From: Falsiroseomonas sp051860665
GTDB lineage: Bacteria; Pseudomonadota; Alphaproteobacteria; Acetobacterales; Acetobacteraceae
NCBI RefSeq assembly: GCF_051860665.1
Contig: NZ_JBHYDM010000023.1
Coordinates: 12,303 to 76,302 of the forward strand
Reading direction: 5' to 3'
Length of the DNA stretch: 64,000 nt
Every line of letters begins with the position of its first letter. The first letter of the stretch is position 1. Position numbers and translations under genes: made by a program. Below are positions 40,535-48,287 of this stretch, one piece after another. The notes beneath the pieces are model-generated. The model had not been told where the DNA came from and made no database searches. It worked only from the letters and a program-made list of their open reading frames with translations.

Positions 40535-41380
40535 TCAGCCCGGCGCGGCAGCCCTGCGGCGGCGCAGCAGCCCGTGGCGGGCGGAGGCGAGCAGCGCGGC
40601 GACGAAGATGGCCGAGAGCGCCAGCACGATGGACCCGGCCGTGGAGGCATCCAGCATGAAGCTGACCTGGATGCCGATGACGGTCGCCGTGCAGGCGCTG
40701 GCCACCGCGACCCAGACCATGCGGCCGAAGCGGTCGGCCATCAGGATGCCGATGGCCCCCGGCGTGATCAGCAGCGCCACCACCAGGATGACGCCCACCG
40801 CCTGCACGCCGGCGACGATGCTGGCCGCCAGCACCGTCAGCAGCAGCAGCCGCAGCCGCCCGACATGCAGGCCCGCGATGCGCGCCTGGCCGGGGTCGAA
40901 GCAGAACAGCACCAGGTCCCGCCCGCGCAGCGCCAGGATCAGCAGCGCGGCGCTGGCGATGCCGAGCGTGGTCCAGAAATCCTCCGCCTCGATCCCCAGG
41001 ATGCTGCCGAAGAGGACGTGGGAGAGATGCACCTCGGAGCGCACCTGCGACAGCAGGATCAGGCCCACCGCGAACATGCCGCTGAAGACCACGCCCATGG
41101 CCGCATCCTCCTTGATGCGGGAGGTGGCGCGGATGGCGCCGGAGGCGATGGCGCAGGCGAGGCCGGCGGCGAAGGCGCCGATCGCCAGCGGAATGCCGAT
41201 GAGCCAGGCGAGCACCACGCCGGGCAGGATGGCATGGCTGACCGCATCGCCCATCAGCGACCAGCCCTTCAGCACGACGAAGCAGGACAGGATGGCGGAG
41301 AGCGCCGCCACCATCAGCCCGACGGCCAGGGCCTGGATCATGAAGCCGTGCTGCCAGGGCGCGAGGAAGGCCTCGATCAT
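40535..41380 (-). CDS. Metal ABC transporter permease (second subunit)
   Basis: 281 residues with about eight membrane helices. Family motifs: LSCFVVLKGWSLMGDAVSHAILPGV near residue 35 (here split: FVVLKGWSLMGDAVSHA), GVVFSGMFAVGLILL and VALLITPGAIGILMADR. It is paralogous to the permease encoded upstream, and its ATG overlaps that gene's stop (ATGA at 41377-41380). Two different permeases with one ATPase is the SitABCD/YfeABCD/MntABCD layout for manganese and iron uptake. Confidence 0.92.
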   Translation of the reverse strand: MIEAFLAPWQHGFMIQALAVGLMVAALSAILSCFVVLKGWSLMGDAVSHAILPGVVLAWLIGIPLAIGAFAAGLACAIASGAIRATSRIKEDAAMGVVFSGMFAVGLILLSQVRSEVHLSHVLFGSILGIEAEDFWTTLGIASAALLILALRGRDLVLFCFDPGQARIAGLHVGRLRLLLLTVLAASIVAGVQAVGVILVVALLITPGAIGILMADRFGRMVWVAVASACTATVIGIQVSFMLDASTAGSIVLALSAIFVAALLASARHGLLRRRRAAAPG

Positions 41381-42228
41381 GCGGCGGTCTCCGCGGCGGC
41401 GGCGCGACGGCTGGCGCGAATGCCGTGCTTGGGGGCGAAGACCAGCACCAGGACGAAGATGGCGGCCTGCAGCGCCACGATGCTGCCGCCCGTCGAGCCA
41501 TCGAGGAAGTAGCTGGCATAGGCGCCCGCCAGGCCGGTGGAGGCGCCGATGCAGGTCGCGATCGCCGCCATGCGGCCGAAGCGGTCGGCCAGCAGATAGG
41601 CGGTGGCGCCCGGCGTCACCAGCATGCCGATGACCAGCACCGCGCCCACCGCCTGCAGGCCCGCGACGGCGGTGGCCGCCAGCAGCATCAGCAGCAGCAC
41701 GCGCATCCGCCCCGGGCTGCCACCGGCCGCCACCAGCTGCACCGGATCGAAGAGCGAGAGCATCAGGTCCCGCCCCCAGATGGCCAGCGCCAGCGCCACC
41801 ACCGCCGCGATGATCGCCATCTGGACGATGTCGGCATCCGCGATGCCCAGCACATTGCCGAAGATGATGGTCTGCAGCCGGACATTGGACGGATAGACGG
41901 AGAGCAGGAACAGGCCGAGGCCGAAGAAGCCCGTGAAGACCACGCCGATCACCGCATCCTCCCGGATCGGGGTGCGGCCGCGCAGCCCCGCCATGGCGAG
42001 GGCCGCCAGCATGCCGGAGGCGAAGGCGCCGATGGCGAAGGGAATGCCGCCGAGCCAGGCCAGCACCACGCCAGGCACGATGGCATGGCTGAGTGCGTCG
42101 CCCATCAGCGACCAGCCCTTCAGCACGACGTAGCAGGACAGCAGGCCCGCCACGGCGCCGACCAGCGCGGCGATGCCCATGGCGCGCAGCATGTAGTCGT
42201 ATTCGAAGGGGATCAGGAGTTCGGTCAT
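41377..42228 (-). CDS. Metal ABC transporter permease (first subunit)
   Basis: 283 residues, about eight membrane helices, with CYVVLKGWSLMGDALSHAIV and VIGMLVTPGATAYLLADR, the same conserved loops as the second permease. ATG at 42228 is clear. It is separated from the ATPase gene by a 127-bp gap containing a large palindromic GC-rich repeat, which could adjust expression of the permeases relative to ATPase and binding protein. Confidence 0.92.
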   Translation of the reverse strand: MTELLIPFEYDYMLRAMGIAALVGAVAGLLSCYVVLKGWSLMGDALSHAIVPGVVLAWLGGIPFAIGAFASGMLAALAMAGLRGRTPIREDAVIGVVFTGFFGLGLFLLSVYPSNVRLQTIIFGNVLGIADADIVQMAIIAAVVALALAIWGRDLMLSLFDPVQLVAAGGSPGRMRVLLLMLLAATAVAGLQAVGAVLVIGMLVTPGATAYLLADRFGRMAAIATCIGASTGLAGAYASYFLDGSTGGSIVALQAAIFVLVLVFAPKHGIRASRRAAAAETAA

Positions 42229-42250
42229 GGGGCGGCTCCGGGGGCGCTGA

Positions 42251-42337
42251 CCCCCACCCCGACCCTCCCCCGCGCTTGCGGGGGAGGGAGCAGCGGACCC
42301 CCTCCCCCGCGCTTGCGGGGGAGGGTCGGGGTGGGGG
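42251..42337. repeat. REP/BIME-like double hairpin repeat
   Basis: Two copies of CCCTCCCCCGCGCTTGCGGG (extended by GGGAGGG), each self-complementary, sit in line; the outer arms CCCCCACCCCGACCC and GGGTCGGGGTGGGGG are complementary, so the whole 87 bp can form one long cruciform or two hairpins. Intergenic, inside the metal-transport operon between ATPase and permease genes. Confidence 0.85.
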
Positions 42338-42355
42338 CATCCGTCCCGCGCACCC

Positions 42356-43228
42356 TCACAGATCCTGCGTCAACCGGCCGAGCACCCGCCCGTCCGGCGC
42401 CATCACCAGCGGCCGCTCGTCGTCGGACAGCACCACCACATGCCCCGCCTCCAGCGGCGCATGGGCCTTGGCCTGTTCGGGCAGGCTGTGCTGGCGCAGC
42501 GCGCCGCCGAAGGCGCGCAGCAGGTTCGGGCCGGTGAAGATCTCGGGCGTCGGGCCCGCCGCCAGCACGGTGCGGTTCACCAGCACCACATGGTCGCAGA
42601 AGGTCGGCACGGAACCGAGGTTGTGGGTCGAGACCAGCACGATCTTGCCTTCGTCCCGCAGGGCCTTGAGCAGGTCGATGATGGCGTCCTCGGTGGTCAC
42701 GTCGACGCCGGTGAAGGGCTCGTCCAGCAGCAGCAGCTGGCCGCCCTGCGCCAGGGCGCGGGCCAGGAAGACCCGCTTGCGCTGGCCGCCGGACAATTCG
42801 CCGATCTGCCGCTCCGCCAGTTCCAGCATGCCGACGCGGGCCAGTGCCGCATCCACCGCGGCGCGGTCGGCGGCGCGGGGAATGCGCAGCATGTTCATAT
42901 GGCCGTAGCGGCCCATCATCACCACGTCGCGCACGCCCACGGGGAAGGACCAGTCCACCTCCTCCGCCTGCGGCACATAGGCGACCAGGTTCCGCTTGAG
43001 CGCCGCCTGCACCGGCGCGCCGCCGATGCGCACGCTGCCCGCACCTGGCCGCACCAGCCCCATGATGGCCTTGAACAGCGTCGACTTGCCGCTGCCATTC
43101 ACGCCCACCAGCCCGCAGACCGTGCCGGGGGCGAGCGCGAAGCTGGCGTCGCGCAGCGCCAGGTGGCCATTGGGATAGGTGACGGTGACGCCCTGCACCA
43201 TCAGTCCCGGCAGATCCCCGCCATCCAT
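42356..43228 (-). CDS. Metal ABC transporter ATP-binding protein
   Basis: 290 residues. Walker A GVNGSGKST near residue 42, Q-loop VAYVPQAEEVDW, signature LSGGQRKRV, Walker B LLLLDEPFTGVD and H-loop STHNLG. A C-terminal extension of about 50 residues (GGALRQHSLPEQAKAH onward) is typical of the Mn/Fe group. The ATG shares its A with the substrate-binding-protein stop (TGATG), giving tight coupling. Confidence 0.94.
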   Translation of the reverse strand: MDGGDLPGLMVQGVTVTYPNGHLALRDASFALAPGTVCGLVGVNGSGKSTLFKAIMGLVRPGAGSVRIGGAPVQAALKRNLVAYVPQAEEVDWSFPVGVRDVVMMGRYGHMNMLRIPRAADRAAVDAALARVGMLELAERQIGELSGGQRKRVFLARALAQGGQLLLLDEPFTGVDVTTEDAIIDLLKALRDEGKIVLVSTHNLGSVPTFCDHVVLVNRTVLAAGPTPEIFTGPNLLRAFGGALRQHSLPEQAKAHAPLEAGHVVVLSDDERPLVMAPDGRVLGRLTQDL

Positions 43229-44166
43229 CAGCGGGCGGCCTGGCTGCCGAAGAAGCCGCGCAGGATGATCTCCGCATTGGCCTCCAGCAGCTTGAGATAG
43301 GTCGGCGCCGGGCCGTCCTCCGCCGTCAGGCTGTCCACGAAGAGCGCGCCGCCGTAGCGGGCGCCGGCCTCCCGCGCCACCTGGCGCATCGGGCGGTCGT
43401 TCACCGTGCTCTCGCAGAACACGGCCGGCACGCGGGTGCGGCGCACCGTGTCGATCATGGCGCGGACCTGGCGCGGCGTGCCCTCATCCTCGGAGTTGAT
43501 GGGCCAGAGATAGGCCTCGCGCAGGCCATAGTCCTGCGTCAGGTAGCTGAAGGCGCCCTCGCAGGTGGCCAGCACGCGGCGATCCGCCGGCAGCCGCGCC
43601 AGGCTTTCGCGCAGGCGCGCATCCACGGCGCGGATCTGGTCGGCGTAGCGTGCGGCATTGGCGGCATAGGTGGCGGCATTGGCAGGGTCGAGATCGGCCA
43701 GCGCCTTGCGGATATTCTCGACATAGACCAGCGCCAGGCGGGGCGACATCCAGGCATGCGGATTGGGCTGGTTGAGATAGGGCCCCTCGCCGATGCCGAT
43801 GGGCGTGATCCCCTCCGTCAGCACCGCCTGGCGGGCATTGCCGGCGCGGCTGAAGAACCGCTCGAACCAGCGCTCCAGCCCCATGCCGTTCCACAGCACC
43901 AGGTCGGCGGAACGGGCGCGCACCACATCCAGCGGCGTCGGCGAATAGTCGTGAATCTCGGCGCCGGGTCGCGTCAGGCTTTCCACCAGCGCCGCCTCCC
44001 CGGCCACGTTCTGGGCCATGTCGGCCAGCACGGTGAAGGTGGCCACCACGCGCTTCGGCGCAGGTGCGGGTCCTTGGGCGCGCACGGCCGGCGCGGCGAG
44101 GGCGCCCAGGCTGGCGATCCCGAGGGTGGCGGCCAGCAGGCGGCGGCGGGTGGCGGCTCCGGTCAT
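43228..44166 (-). CDS. Metal ABC transporter substrate-binding protein (cluster A-I)
   Basis: 312 residues from MTGAATRRRLLAATLGIASLG, a Tat-like or Sec signal. Motifs of Mn/Zn/Fe binding proteins: VVATFTVLADMAQNVAGE, histidine in GAEIHDYSPTP, NPHAWMSPRLALVYVENI with the second histidine ligand, the glutamate in VFCESTVNDRPM and the aspartate in LFVDSLTAEDG. It lacks the His-rich loop of zinc ZnuA, which favours manganese or iron. First gene of the operon; a perfect palindrome lies 79 bp upstream. Confidence 0.92.
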   Translation of the reverse strand: MTGAATRRRLLAATLGIASLGALAAPAVRAQGPAPAPKRVVATFTVLADMAQNVAGEAALVESLTRPGAEIHDYSPTPLDVVRARSADLVLWNGMGLERWFERFFSRAGNARQAVLTEGITPIGIGEGPYLNQPNPHAWMSPRLALVYVENIRKALADLDPANAATYAANAARYADQIRAVDARLRESLARLPADRRVLATCEGAFSYLTQDYGLREAYLWPINSEDEGTPRQVRAMIDTVRRTRVPAVFCESTVNDRPMRQVAREAGARYGGALFVDSLTAEDGPAPTYLKLLEANAEIILRGFFGSQAAR

Positions 44167-44244
44167 GGCATCCCCTTGGCGCGTCGACGAATGGACGATG
44201 AATGGATGTCGTCGGTGGTTGAACATCTGGCCTGACCGTCAGTA

Positions 44245-44260
44245 TGTAGCCTTGGCTACA
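44245..44260. promoter_or_regulatory. Candidate MntR box upstream of the transporter operon
   Basis: TGTAGCC-TT-GGCTACA, a perfect 16-bp palindrome in the promoter of the substrate-binding-protein gene. A near-identical sequence lies in the mntR promoter at 40517-40532, the pattern expected for one repressor controlling both. Confidence 0.78.
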
Positions 44261-44491
44261 GCTGCGACAAGGGGCTGCCCGATGCCGTCCGCGCGAGCAC
44301 CCGGCCCGCCCGATTCACGCCGTGCTTGCAATGCGGGACGGCAGCCGCCATATCAGTCCGGTCAACGTCGTTTGGTTCGGCCTGCTCTTCCTGCTCATCC
44401 GTGAGCGCCGAGCCGTGTGTCCGTTTCCCCTCAGCGTGATCCACGGTGCAATGTCGCGCTGTGGCCTACTCTTAAAGAACGGATACGCAAC
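44261..44491 (+). other. Non-coding leader region of the cold-shock gene
   Basis: Together with the operator this makes a 325-bp gap without a credible gene. It must hold the promoter of the divergent metal operon and the promoter plus leader of the cold-shock gene. A possible -35/-10 pair TTGCAA and CATATC with 17-bp spacing begins near 44327. Long leaders are common for cold-shock genes; I see no other defined element. Confidence 0.4.
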
Positions 44492-44698
44492 ATGCCGATC
44501 GGCACCGTGAAGTGGTTCAACGCGACCAAGGGCTACGGCTTCATCCAGCCGGAGGACGGCTCCAAGGACGTGTTCCTGCACATCTCCGACGTCCAGCGCG
44601 CCGGCCTGCAGGACCCGCGTGAGGGCGACAAGATCGAATACGAGATCCAGCGCGGCCAGCAGGGCAAGGAATCTGCCGGCAACCTGAAGCGCGTCTGA
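44492..44698 (+). CDS. cspA: Cold-shock protein, CspA family
   Basis: 68 residues, a single cold-shock domain. RNP1 is KGYGFIQPED and RNP2 VFLHISDVQ; it begins MPIGTVKWFNATKGYGF as most family members do. Binds single-stranded RNA/DNA and melts RNA structure. The ATG at 44492 is preceded by a weak GGATACG; the longer frame is leader sequence. A strong terminator follows. Confidence 0.96.
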   Translation: MPIGTVKWFNATKGYGFIQPEDGSKDVFLHISDVQRAGLQDPREGDKIEYEIQRGQQGKESAGNLKRV

Positions 44699-44742
44699 TC
44701 CGCCTGCCCGGTTTGCCGGGCAAGCGCTTCAAGGCCTTCCAG

Positions 44743-44775
44743 CGGCCCCGCTGCCCAGCGCAGCGGGGCCGTTTT
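44743..44775 (+). terminator. Strong rho-independent terminator after cspA
   Basis: CGGCCCCGCTGC pairs perfectly with GCAGCGGGGCCG around a 5-base loop, followed by TTTT. A smaller hairpin GCCCGG-TTTG-CCGGGC precedes it at 44705-44720. Confidence 0.9.
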
Positions 44776-44789
44776 GCGTCAAGGGCCGC

Positions 44790-45416
44790 TCAGTCCACGT
44801 CCCAGCGGCCGTCATTCATCAGTTCGGACTGCGCGAGCGAGGTGGCGCGGGCGGCGCGCGGCAGCGGCGGCAGGGCGGCCAGCCGCCTGACGACCGCCTG
44901 GCCCTGCCCCGCCGAGACCGGATCCAGTGCCGCGGCGGCCTGCCCGGCCTGGCCCGCATCCAGCGTCGCCGCCGCGTGCAGCATGGCCGCGGCGACGGCC
45001 GCGGGCGGCGTCGCCTCCGCCACGCCGAGCGCGCTGCGCAGCTCCGCCCGCCCTTCCTCCAGCGCCGGGCCCAGCAGCGGAGTCGCGCGCCGCCAGTCCG
45101 GCCGCTGCACCAGGGAGGAGGCAAGCCATTCCAGCCGCGCCGCCTGCCGCGCCGCCTCCGCCGGCCGTCCGGCCAGGGCGGCGGTATCGGCAAAGGCCGG
45201 GGCGGCGGCCAGCACGGCGGCACGGGCCGGATCGCCCGCCCCGGCGGGCATGGCCAGCGGCACCTCGGCCTCGGGCGGCCGTAGCGGACCGGCGCAGGCG
45301 GCCAGCAGAAGCAGCGGAAGAAGCCTGGCAGGCTGCGGAACAAGCCCTCTCCAGCCGCAGGGGGGAGAGGGTTTGGGTGGCGCGAAGGTCGTGAGCGACT
45401 TCGGTTGCTTGCACAT
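44790..45416 (-). CDS. Lipoprotein paralog, 5' end rebuilt by a repeat
   Basis: 208 residues if started at the ATG at 45416. The core, GDPARAAVLAAAPAF to LPPLPRAARATSLAQSEL, is paralogous to the gene upstream (45487-46062), sharing the tail LPPLPRAA-ATxLA. The lipobox LLLLAAC lies at residue 41, preceded by a long N-region. No start codon exists at the position matching the paralog start (a GTT stands there); the usable ATG lies inside a REP-like repeat. Either the repeat donated a new start or the gene is a recent pseudogene. Helical, alanine-rich; function unknown. Confidence 0.6.
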   Translation of the reverse strand: MCKQPKSLTTFAPPKPSPPCGWRGLVPQPARLLPLLLLAACAGPLRPPEAEVPLAMPAGAGDPARAAVLAAAPAFADTAALAGRPAEAARQAARLEWLASSLVQRPDWRRATPLLGPALEEGRAELRSALGVAEATPPAAVAAAMLHAAATLDAGQAGQAAAALDPVSAGQGQAVVRRLAALPPLPRAARATSLAQSELMNDGRWDVD

Positions 45417-45465
45417 CCCCCTCACCCCACCCTCTCCCCCAGAAGAAGTGGGGGAGAGGGCTTTT
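45341..45465. repeat. REP/BIME-like composite repeat between lipoprotein genes
   Basis: Two GC-rich hairpins (CCCTCTCC-N11-GGAGAGGG at 45345-45371; CCCTCTCCCCC-N9-GGGGGAGAGGG at 45430-45460) flank an imperfect hairpin CGAAGGTCG-TGAG-CGACTTCG. CTTTT follows the second hairpin on the plus strand. The element spans the 5' end of the lipoprotein gene at 44790-45416. Confidence 0.8.
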
Positions 45466-45486
45466 CCACTGAGTTTTCGCAGCCGG

Positions 45487-46062
45487 CTAGAAGATGCGGT
45501 CACGTTGCCCCCGGTCATTGTCGCGGCGGTTCAGTGCATCCCGCGCCAGGGCGGTGGCGGAGGCGGCGCGGGGCAGCGGCGGCAGCTCCGACAGACGCGC
45601 CAGCGCCTGCTCCGCCGCCCCGGGCGGCGCCAGGGGCGCAAGCGTCGCGAGGGCCGCCGCCCGGTTGCCCTGGCCCAGGGCCGCGGCGGTGCCATAGAGC
45701 GCATCCACCGCCACCTGCGGCGCGGCATCGGCCCGGAAACCCAGTGCCTGGCGGGCCTCCGCCCGCGCCTGGCGCAGCTCCAGCCCGACCAGCGGATGCA
45801 TGTCCCGCCAGGCGCCACCCTGGCCCAGCTCCACCGTGAGGTATTCGAGCTGCGCCAGCGCCCGCGCCGCCGCCTCCGGCTGGCCCTGCAGCCGCGCCGG
45901 CGTGGCGAAGGCATAGGAGGAGGCGAGGATGGCGCCCCTGGTGGGGTCGCCGGCGCCGGCGGTCTGCGCGCTGGCCGGCAGGGCCACGGATTCGGGCGGC
46001 GGCATCGGCGTGCAGCCGCCGGCCAGCAGCAGAAGGGCCAGGGCGGCAAGGGGGTGGCGCAT
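45487..46062 (-). CDS. Lipoprotein, unknown function (paralog of next gene)
   Basis: 191 residues from MRHPLAALALLLLAGGC, a clean lipoprotein signal with LAGGC lipobox. The mature part is helical and Ala/Leu-rich with tetratricopeptide-like spacing (GQPEAAARALAQLEYLT, ARAEARQALGFRADA, AVDALYGTAAALGQGN), ending LPPLPRAASATALARDAL. The downstream gene is a diverged copy. Probably outer-membrane or inner-membrane anchored; no named family recognised. Confidence 0.75.
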   Translation of the reverse strand: MRHPLAALALLLLAGGCTPMPPPESVALPASAQTAGAGDPTRGAILASSYAFATPARLQGQPEAAARALAQLEYLTVELGQGGAWRDMHPLVGLELRQARAEARQALGFRADAAPQVAVDALYGTAAALGQGNRAAALATLAPLAPPGAAEQALARLSELPPLPRAASATALARDALNRRDNDRGQRDRIF

Positions 46063-46145
46063 GCGGGGTGGCCTCATTCAGAGTCCCGGCAGATGGGGCG
46101 CGCGCGGTGCCCCACCAAGTCACGCCTGAGCGCGCGCCCGCCTCC

Positions 46146-46673
46146 CTACCGCGCGAGGCTCGCCCGATGGCGCTTGGCCAGCGCCACATAGCTCGGCGCG
46201 GTGCGATCGAACTTCGCGCGTTCCTCGGCCGACATCACCCGCACCAGCTTGGCCGGGCTGCCCATCCAGAGCTCGTTCGAGCCGATCACCTTGCCCGGCG
46301 GCAGCATGCCGCCGGCGCCGAGCATGCCGCCCTCCTCGATCACCGCGCGATCCAGCACGGTGGCGCCCATGCCGACGAAGGCGCGGTTCTTCAGCGTGCA
46401 GGCATGGATGATGCAGGCATGGCCCACCGTCACATCGTCGCCGATGATCAGCGGCTCCGCACCCGCATTCAGGTGCAGCACGCTGCCATCCTGGATATTG
46501 GTGCGGGCGCCGATGCGCATGTGGTTGGTGTCCCCGCGCAGCACGCAGTGGTACCAGATGCTGCTGTCCTCGCCGATCTCGACATCGCCGATGACGATGG
46601 CGGTCGGCGCCACCCAGGCCTCCGGATGGATCTTTGGGGACTTGTCCTCGAAGGGGATTACGGGGCCGGTCAT
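46146..46673 (-). CDS. Gamma-class carbonic anhydrase family protein
   Basis: 175 residues, left-handed beta-helix hexapeptide repeats (IVIGDVEIGEDSSIWYHCVLRGD opening, split as IVIGDVEIGEDSSI). The three zinc-ligand histidines are in SVLHLN and VGHACIIHAC. Family members such as CaiE/PaaY-like and YrdA show carbonic anhydrase or thioesterase activity; the essential acidic residues of Cam are not obvious, so activity is uncertain. Starts 12 bp after the argC stop. Confidence 0.92.
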   Translation of the reverse strand: MTGPVIPFEDKSPKIHPEAWVAPTAIVIGDVEIGEDSSIWYHCVLRGDTNHMRIGARTNIQDGSVLHLNAGAEPLIIGDDVTVGHACIIHACTLKNRAFVGMGATVLDRAVIEEGGMLGAGGMLPPGKVIGSNELWMGSPAKLVRVMSAEERAKFDRTAPSYVALAKRHRASLAR

Positions 46674-46685
46674 TCTTGTCTCTCC

Positions 46686-47645
46686 CTAGGCGGCCAGCGG
46701 CAGCGCGGCGGTGACATCCACGCCCAGCATCAGGCCGATATTCTGCACCGCGGCGCCCGAGGCACCCTTGCCGAGATTGTCGAGCTTGGCCACCAGCACC
46801 GCCTGCCCGGCCGCCGCATTGCCGTAGACGCGCAATTCGAGAAAATTGCTGCCGTTCAGCTCCTCCGGCGCCAGCCGCGCCTTGGGATCCGCCGCCTCCA
46901 CCCGCACCCAGCCGCTGCCGGCATAGGCGCTCCGCAGGCAGGCCTCGAGATCGGCCGGGCCCGGCCTGCCGTTCAGCAGGTCCAGGTGCAGCGGCACGGA
47001 GACCAGCATGCCCTGGGCGAAATCGCCGACCGAGGGCACGAAGATCGGCCGCCGCGAGAGACCGCTGTATTTCTGCAGCTCCGGCACATGCTTGTGCTCA
47101 AGGTTCAGCCCATAGAGGAAGAAGGGCGCGGCGGTGCGGGCCGGCTCGAATTCCGCGATCATCGACTTGCCGCCGCCGGAATAGCCGGAGACGGCATTGA
47201 CGGTGACGGGATAGTCCGCGGGCAGGATCCCGGCCTCCACCAGCGGGCGCAGCAGCGCGATGCCGCCCGTGGGGTAGCAGCCGGGATTGGCCACCCGCAT
47301 GGCCCTGGCCACGGCTTCCGCCTGCGCCGCGTTCAATTCGGGAAAACCATAGACCCAGTCGGGGTCCACCCGATGCGCGGTGGAGGCATCGATCAGCTTC
47401 GGCGCATCGGCGCCGAGGCCCGCCGCCATGGCCGCGCTTTCCTTGGCCGCGGCATCCGGCAGGCAGAGCACCACCAGGTCCACCTCCGCCATCAGGGCGC
47501 GCTTGGCCGCGGGGTCCTTGCGCTGCTCATCCGGGATGGAGCGCAGCGCGATACCGGGGAAGCGGGCCAGGCGCTCGCGGATCTGCAGCCCGGTGGTGCC
47601 GGCTTCGCCATCGATGAAGACGCTGGGGATGGGTCCCTTGGCCAT
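46686..47645 (-). CDS. argC: N-acetyl-gamma-glutamyl-phosphate reductase, type 2
   Basis: 319 residues from MAKGPIPSVFIDGEAGTTG, the short (type 2) form. The catalytic cysteine is in VANPGCYPTG, the active histidine in LEHKHVPELQ, and the cofactor loop in GEAGTTGLQI. It reduces N-acetylglutamyl phosphate in arginine synthesis. The upstream ATG at 47699 adds 18 unconserved residues within the rpsI terminator region. Follows rpsI on the same strand but behind a terminator. Confidence 0.95.
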   Translation of the reverse strand: MAKGPIPSVFIDGEAGTTGLQIRERLARFPGIALRSIPDEQRKDPAAKRALMAEVDLVVLCLPDAAAKESAAMAAGLGADAPKLIDASTAHRVDPDWVYGFPELNAAQAEAVARAMRVANPGCYPTGGIALLRPLVEAGILPADYPVTVNAVSGYSGGGKSMIAEFEPARTAAPFFLYGLNLEHKHVPELQKYSGLSRRPIFVPSVGDFAQGMLVSVPLHLDLLNGRPGPADLEACLRSAYAGSGWVRVEAADPKARLAPEELNGSNFLELRVYGNAAAGQAVLVAKLDNLGKGASGAAVQNIGLMLGVDVTAALPLAA

Positions 47646-47690
47646 GTTCGTATTCCCTCGGATCGCAGCCATGCCGCCCTCCGGCGGCCG

Positions 47691-47731
47691 AAAAAGCAAG
47701 AGGGGCAGGCCCTTGCGGACCTGCCCCTCTC
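47691..47731 (-). terminator. Rho-independent terminator after rpsI
   Basis: On the minus strand AGAGGGGCAGG pairs with CCTGCCCCTCT and is followed by TGCTTTTT. It ends the rplM-rpsI operon just before argC. Confidence 0.85.
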
Positions 47732-47778
47732 GGATAACCAGCCATGCGGGCCGGGCGTGACGCCCGGTCCGCCCGGCG

Positions 47779-48285
47779 TCAGCGCTTGGAGAACTGGAAG
47801 GATCGGCGGGCCTTCGCCTTGCCGTACTTCTTGCGCTCGACCACGCGCGAGTCGCGCGTCAGGAAGCCGGCCTTCTTCAGGATGCCGCGCAGGCCCGGCT
47901 CGTAATAGGTCAGGGCGCGGGAGATGCCGTGGCGCAGCGCGCCGGCCTGGCCGGAGAGGCCGCCGCCGGTCACCGTCGCGAAGACGTCGAACTGCTGGTC
48001 GCGGTCGGCCACCAGGAAGGGCTGGCCGATCAGCATCCGCAGCACGGGGCGCGCGAAATAGGTGGCGGAGGGCTTGCCGTTGATCTCGATCTTGCCCTTG
48101 CCCGGCTTCACCCAGACGCGGGCGATGGCGTTCTTGCGGCGGCCGGTGGCGTAGGAACGGCCCTGGGCGTCACGCTTCGGGGCGGCGATCGCCGCCGGCT
48201 CGGCGGCGGGGCCGCCGGCGGCCGCAACCAGGTCCTTCAGTTCCGCCAGCGAGGCGCCGGTGCGGGGGGATTCGGTCTCGCTCAT
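47779..48285 (-). CDS. rpsI: 30S ribosomal protein S9
   Basis: 168 residues: an Ala-rich N-terminal extension of about 40, then the S9 core GRSYATGRRKNAIARVWVKPG, GGGLSGQAGALRHGISRAL and the universal C-terminus KAGFLTRDSRVVERKKYGKAKARR (partly quoted as RDSRVVERKKYG) ending QFSKR. The extension is common in alphaproteobacteria. Starts 2 bp after rplM stop; the pair forms the standard L13-S9 operon. Confidence 0.98.
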   Translation of the reverse strand: MSETESPRTGASLAELKDLVAAAGGPAAEPAAIAAPKRDAQGRSYATGRRKNAIARVWVKPGKGKIEINGKPSATYFARPVLRMLIGQPFLVADRDQQFDVFATVTGGGLSGQAGALRHGISRALTYYEPGLRGILKKAGFLTRDSRVVERKKYGKAKARRSFQFSKR

Positions 48286-48287
48286 GC

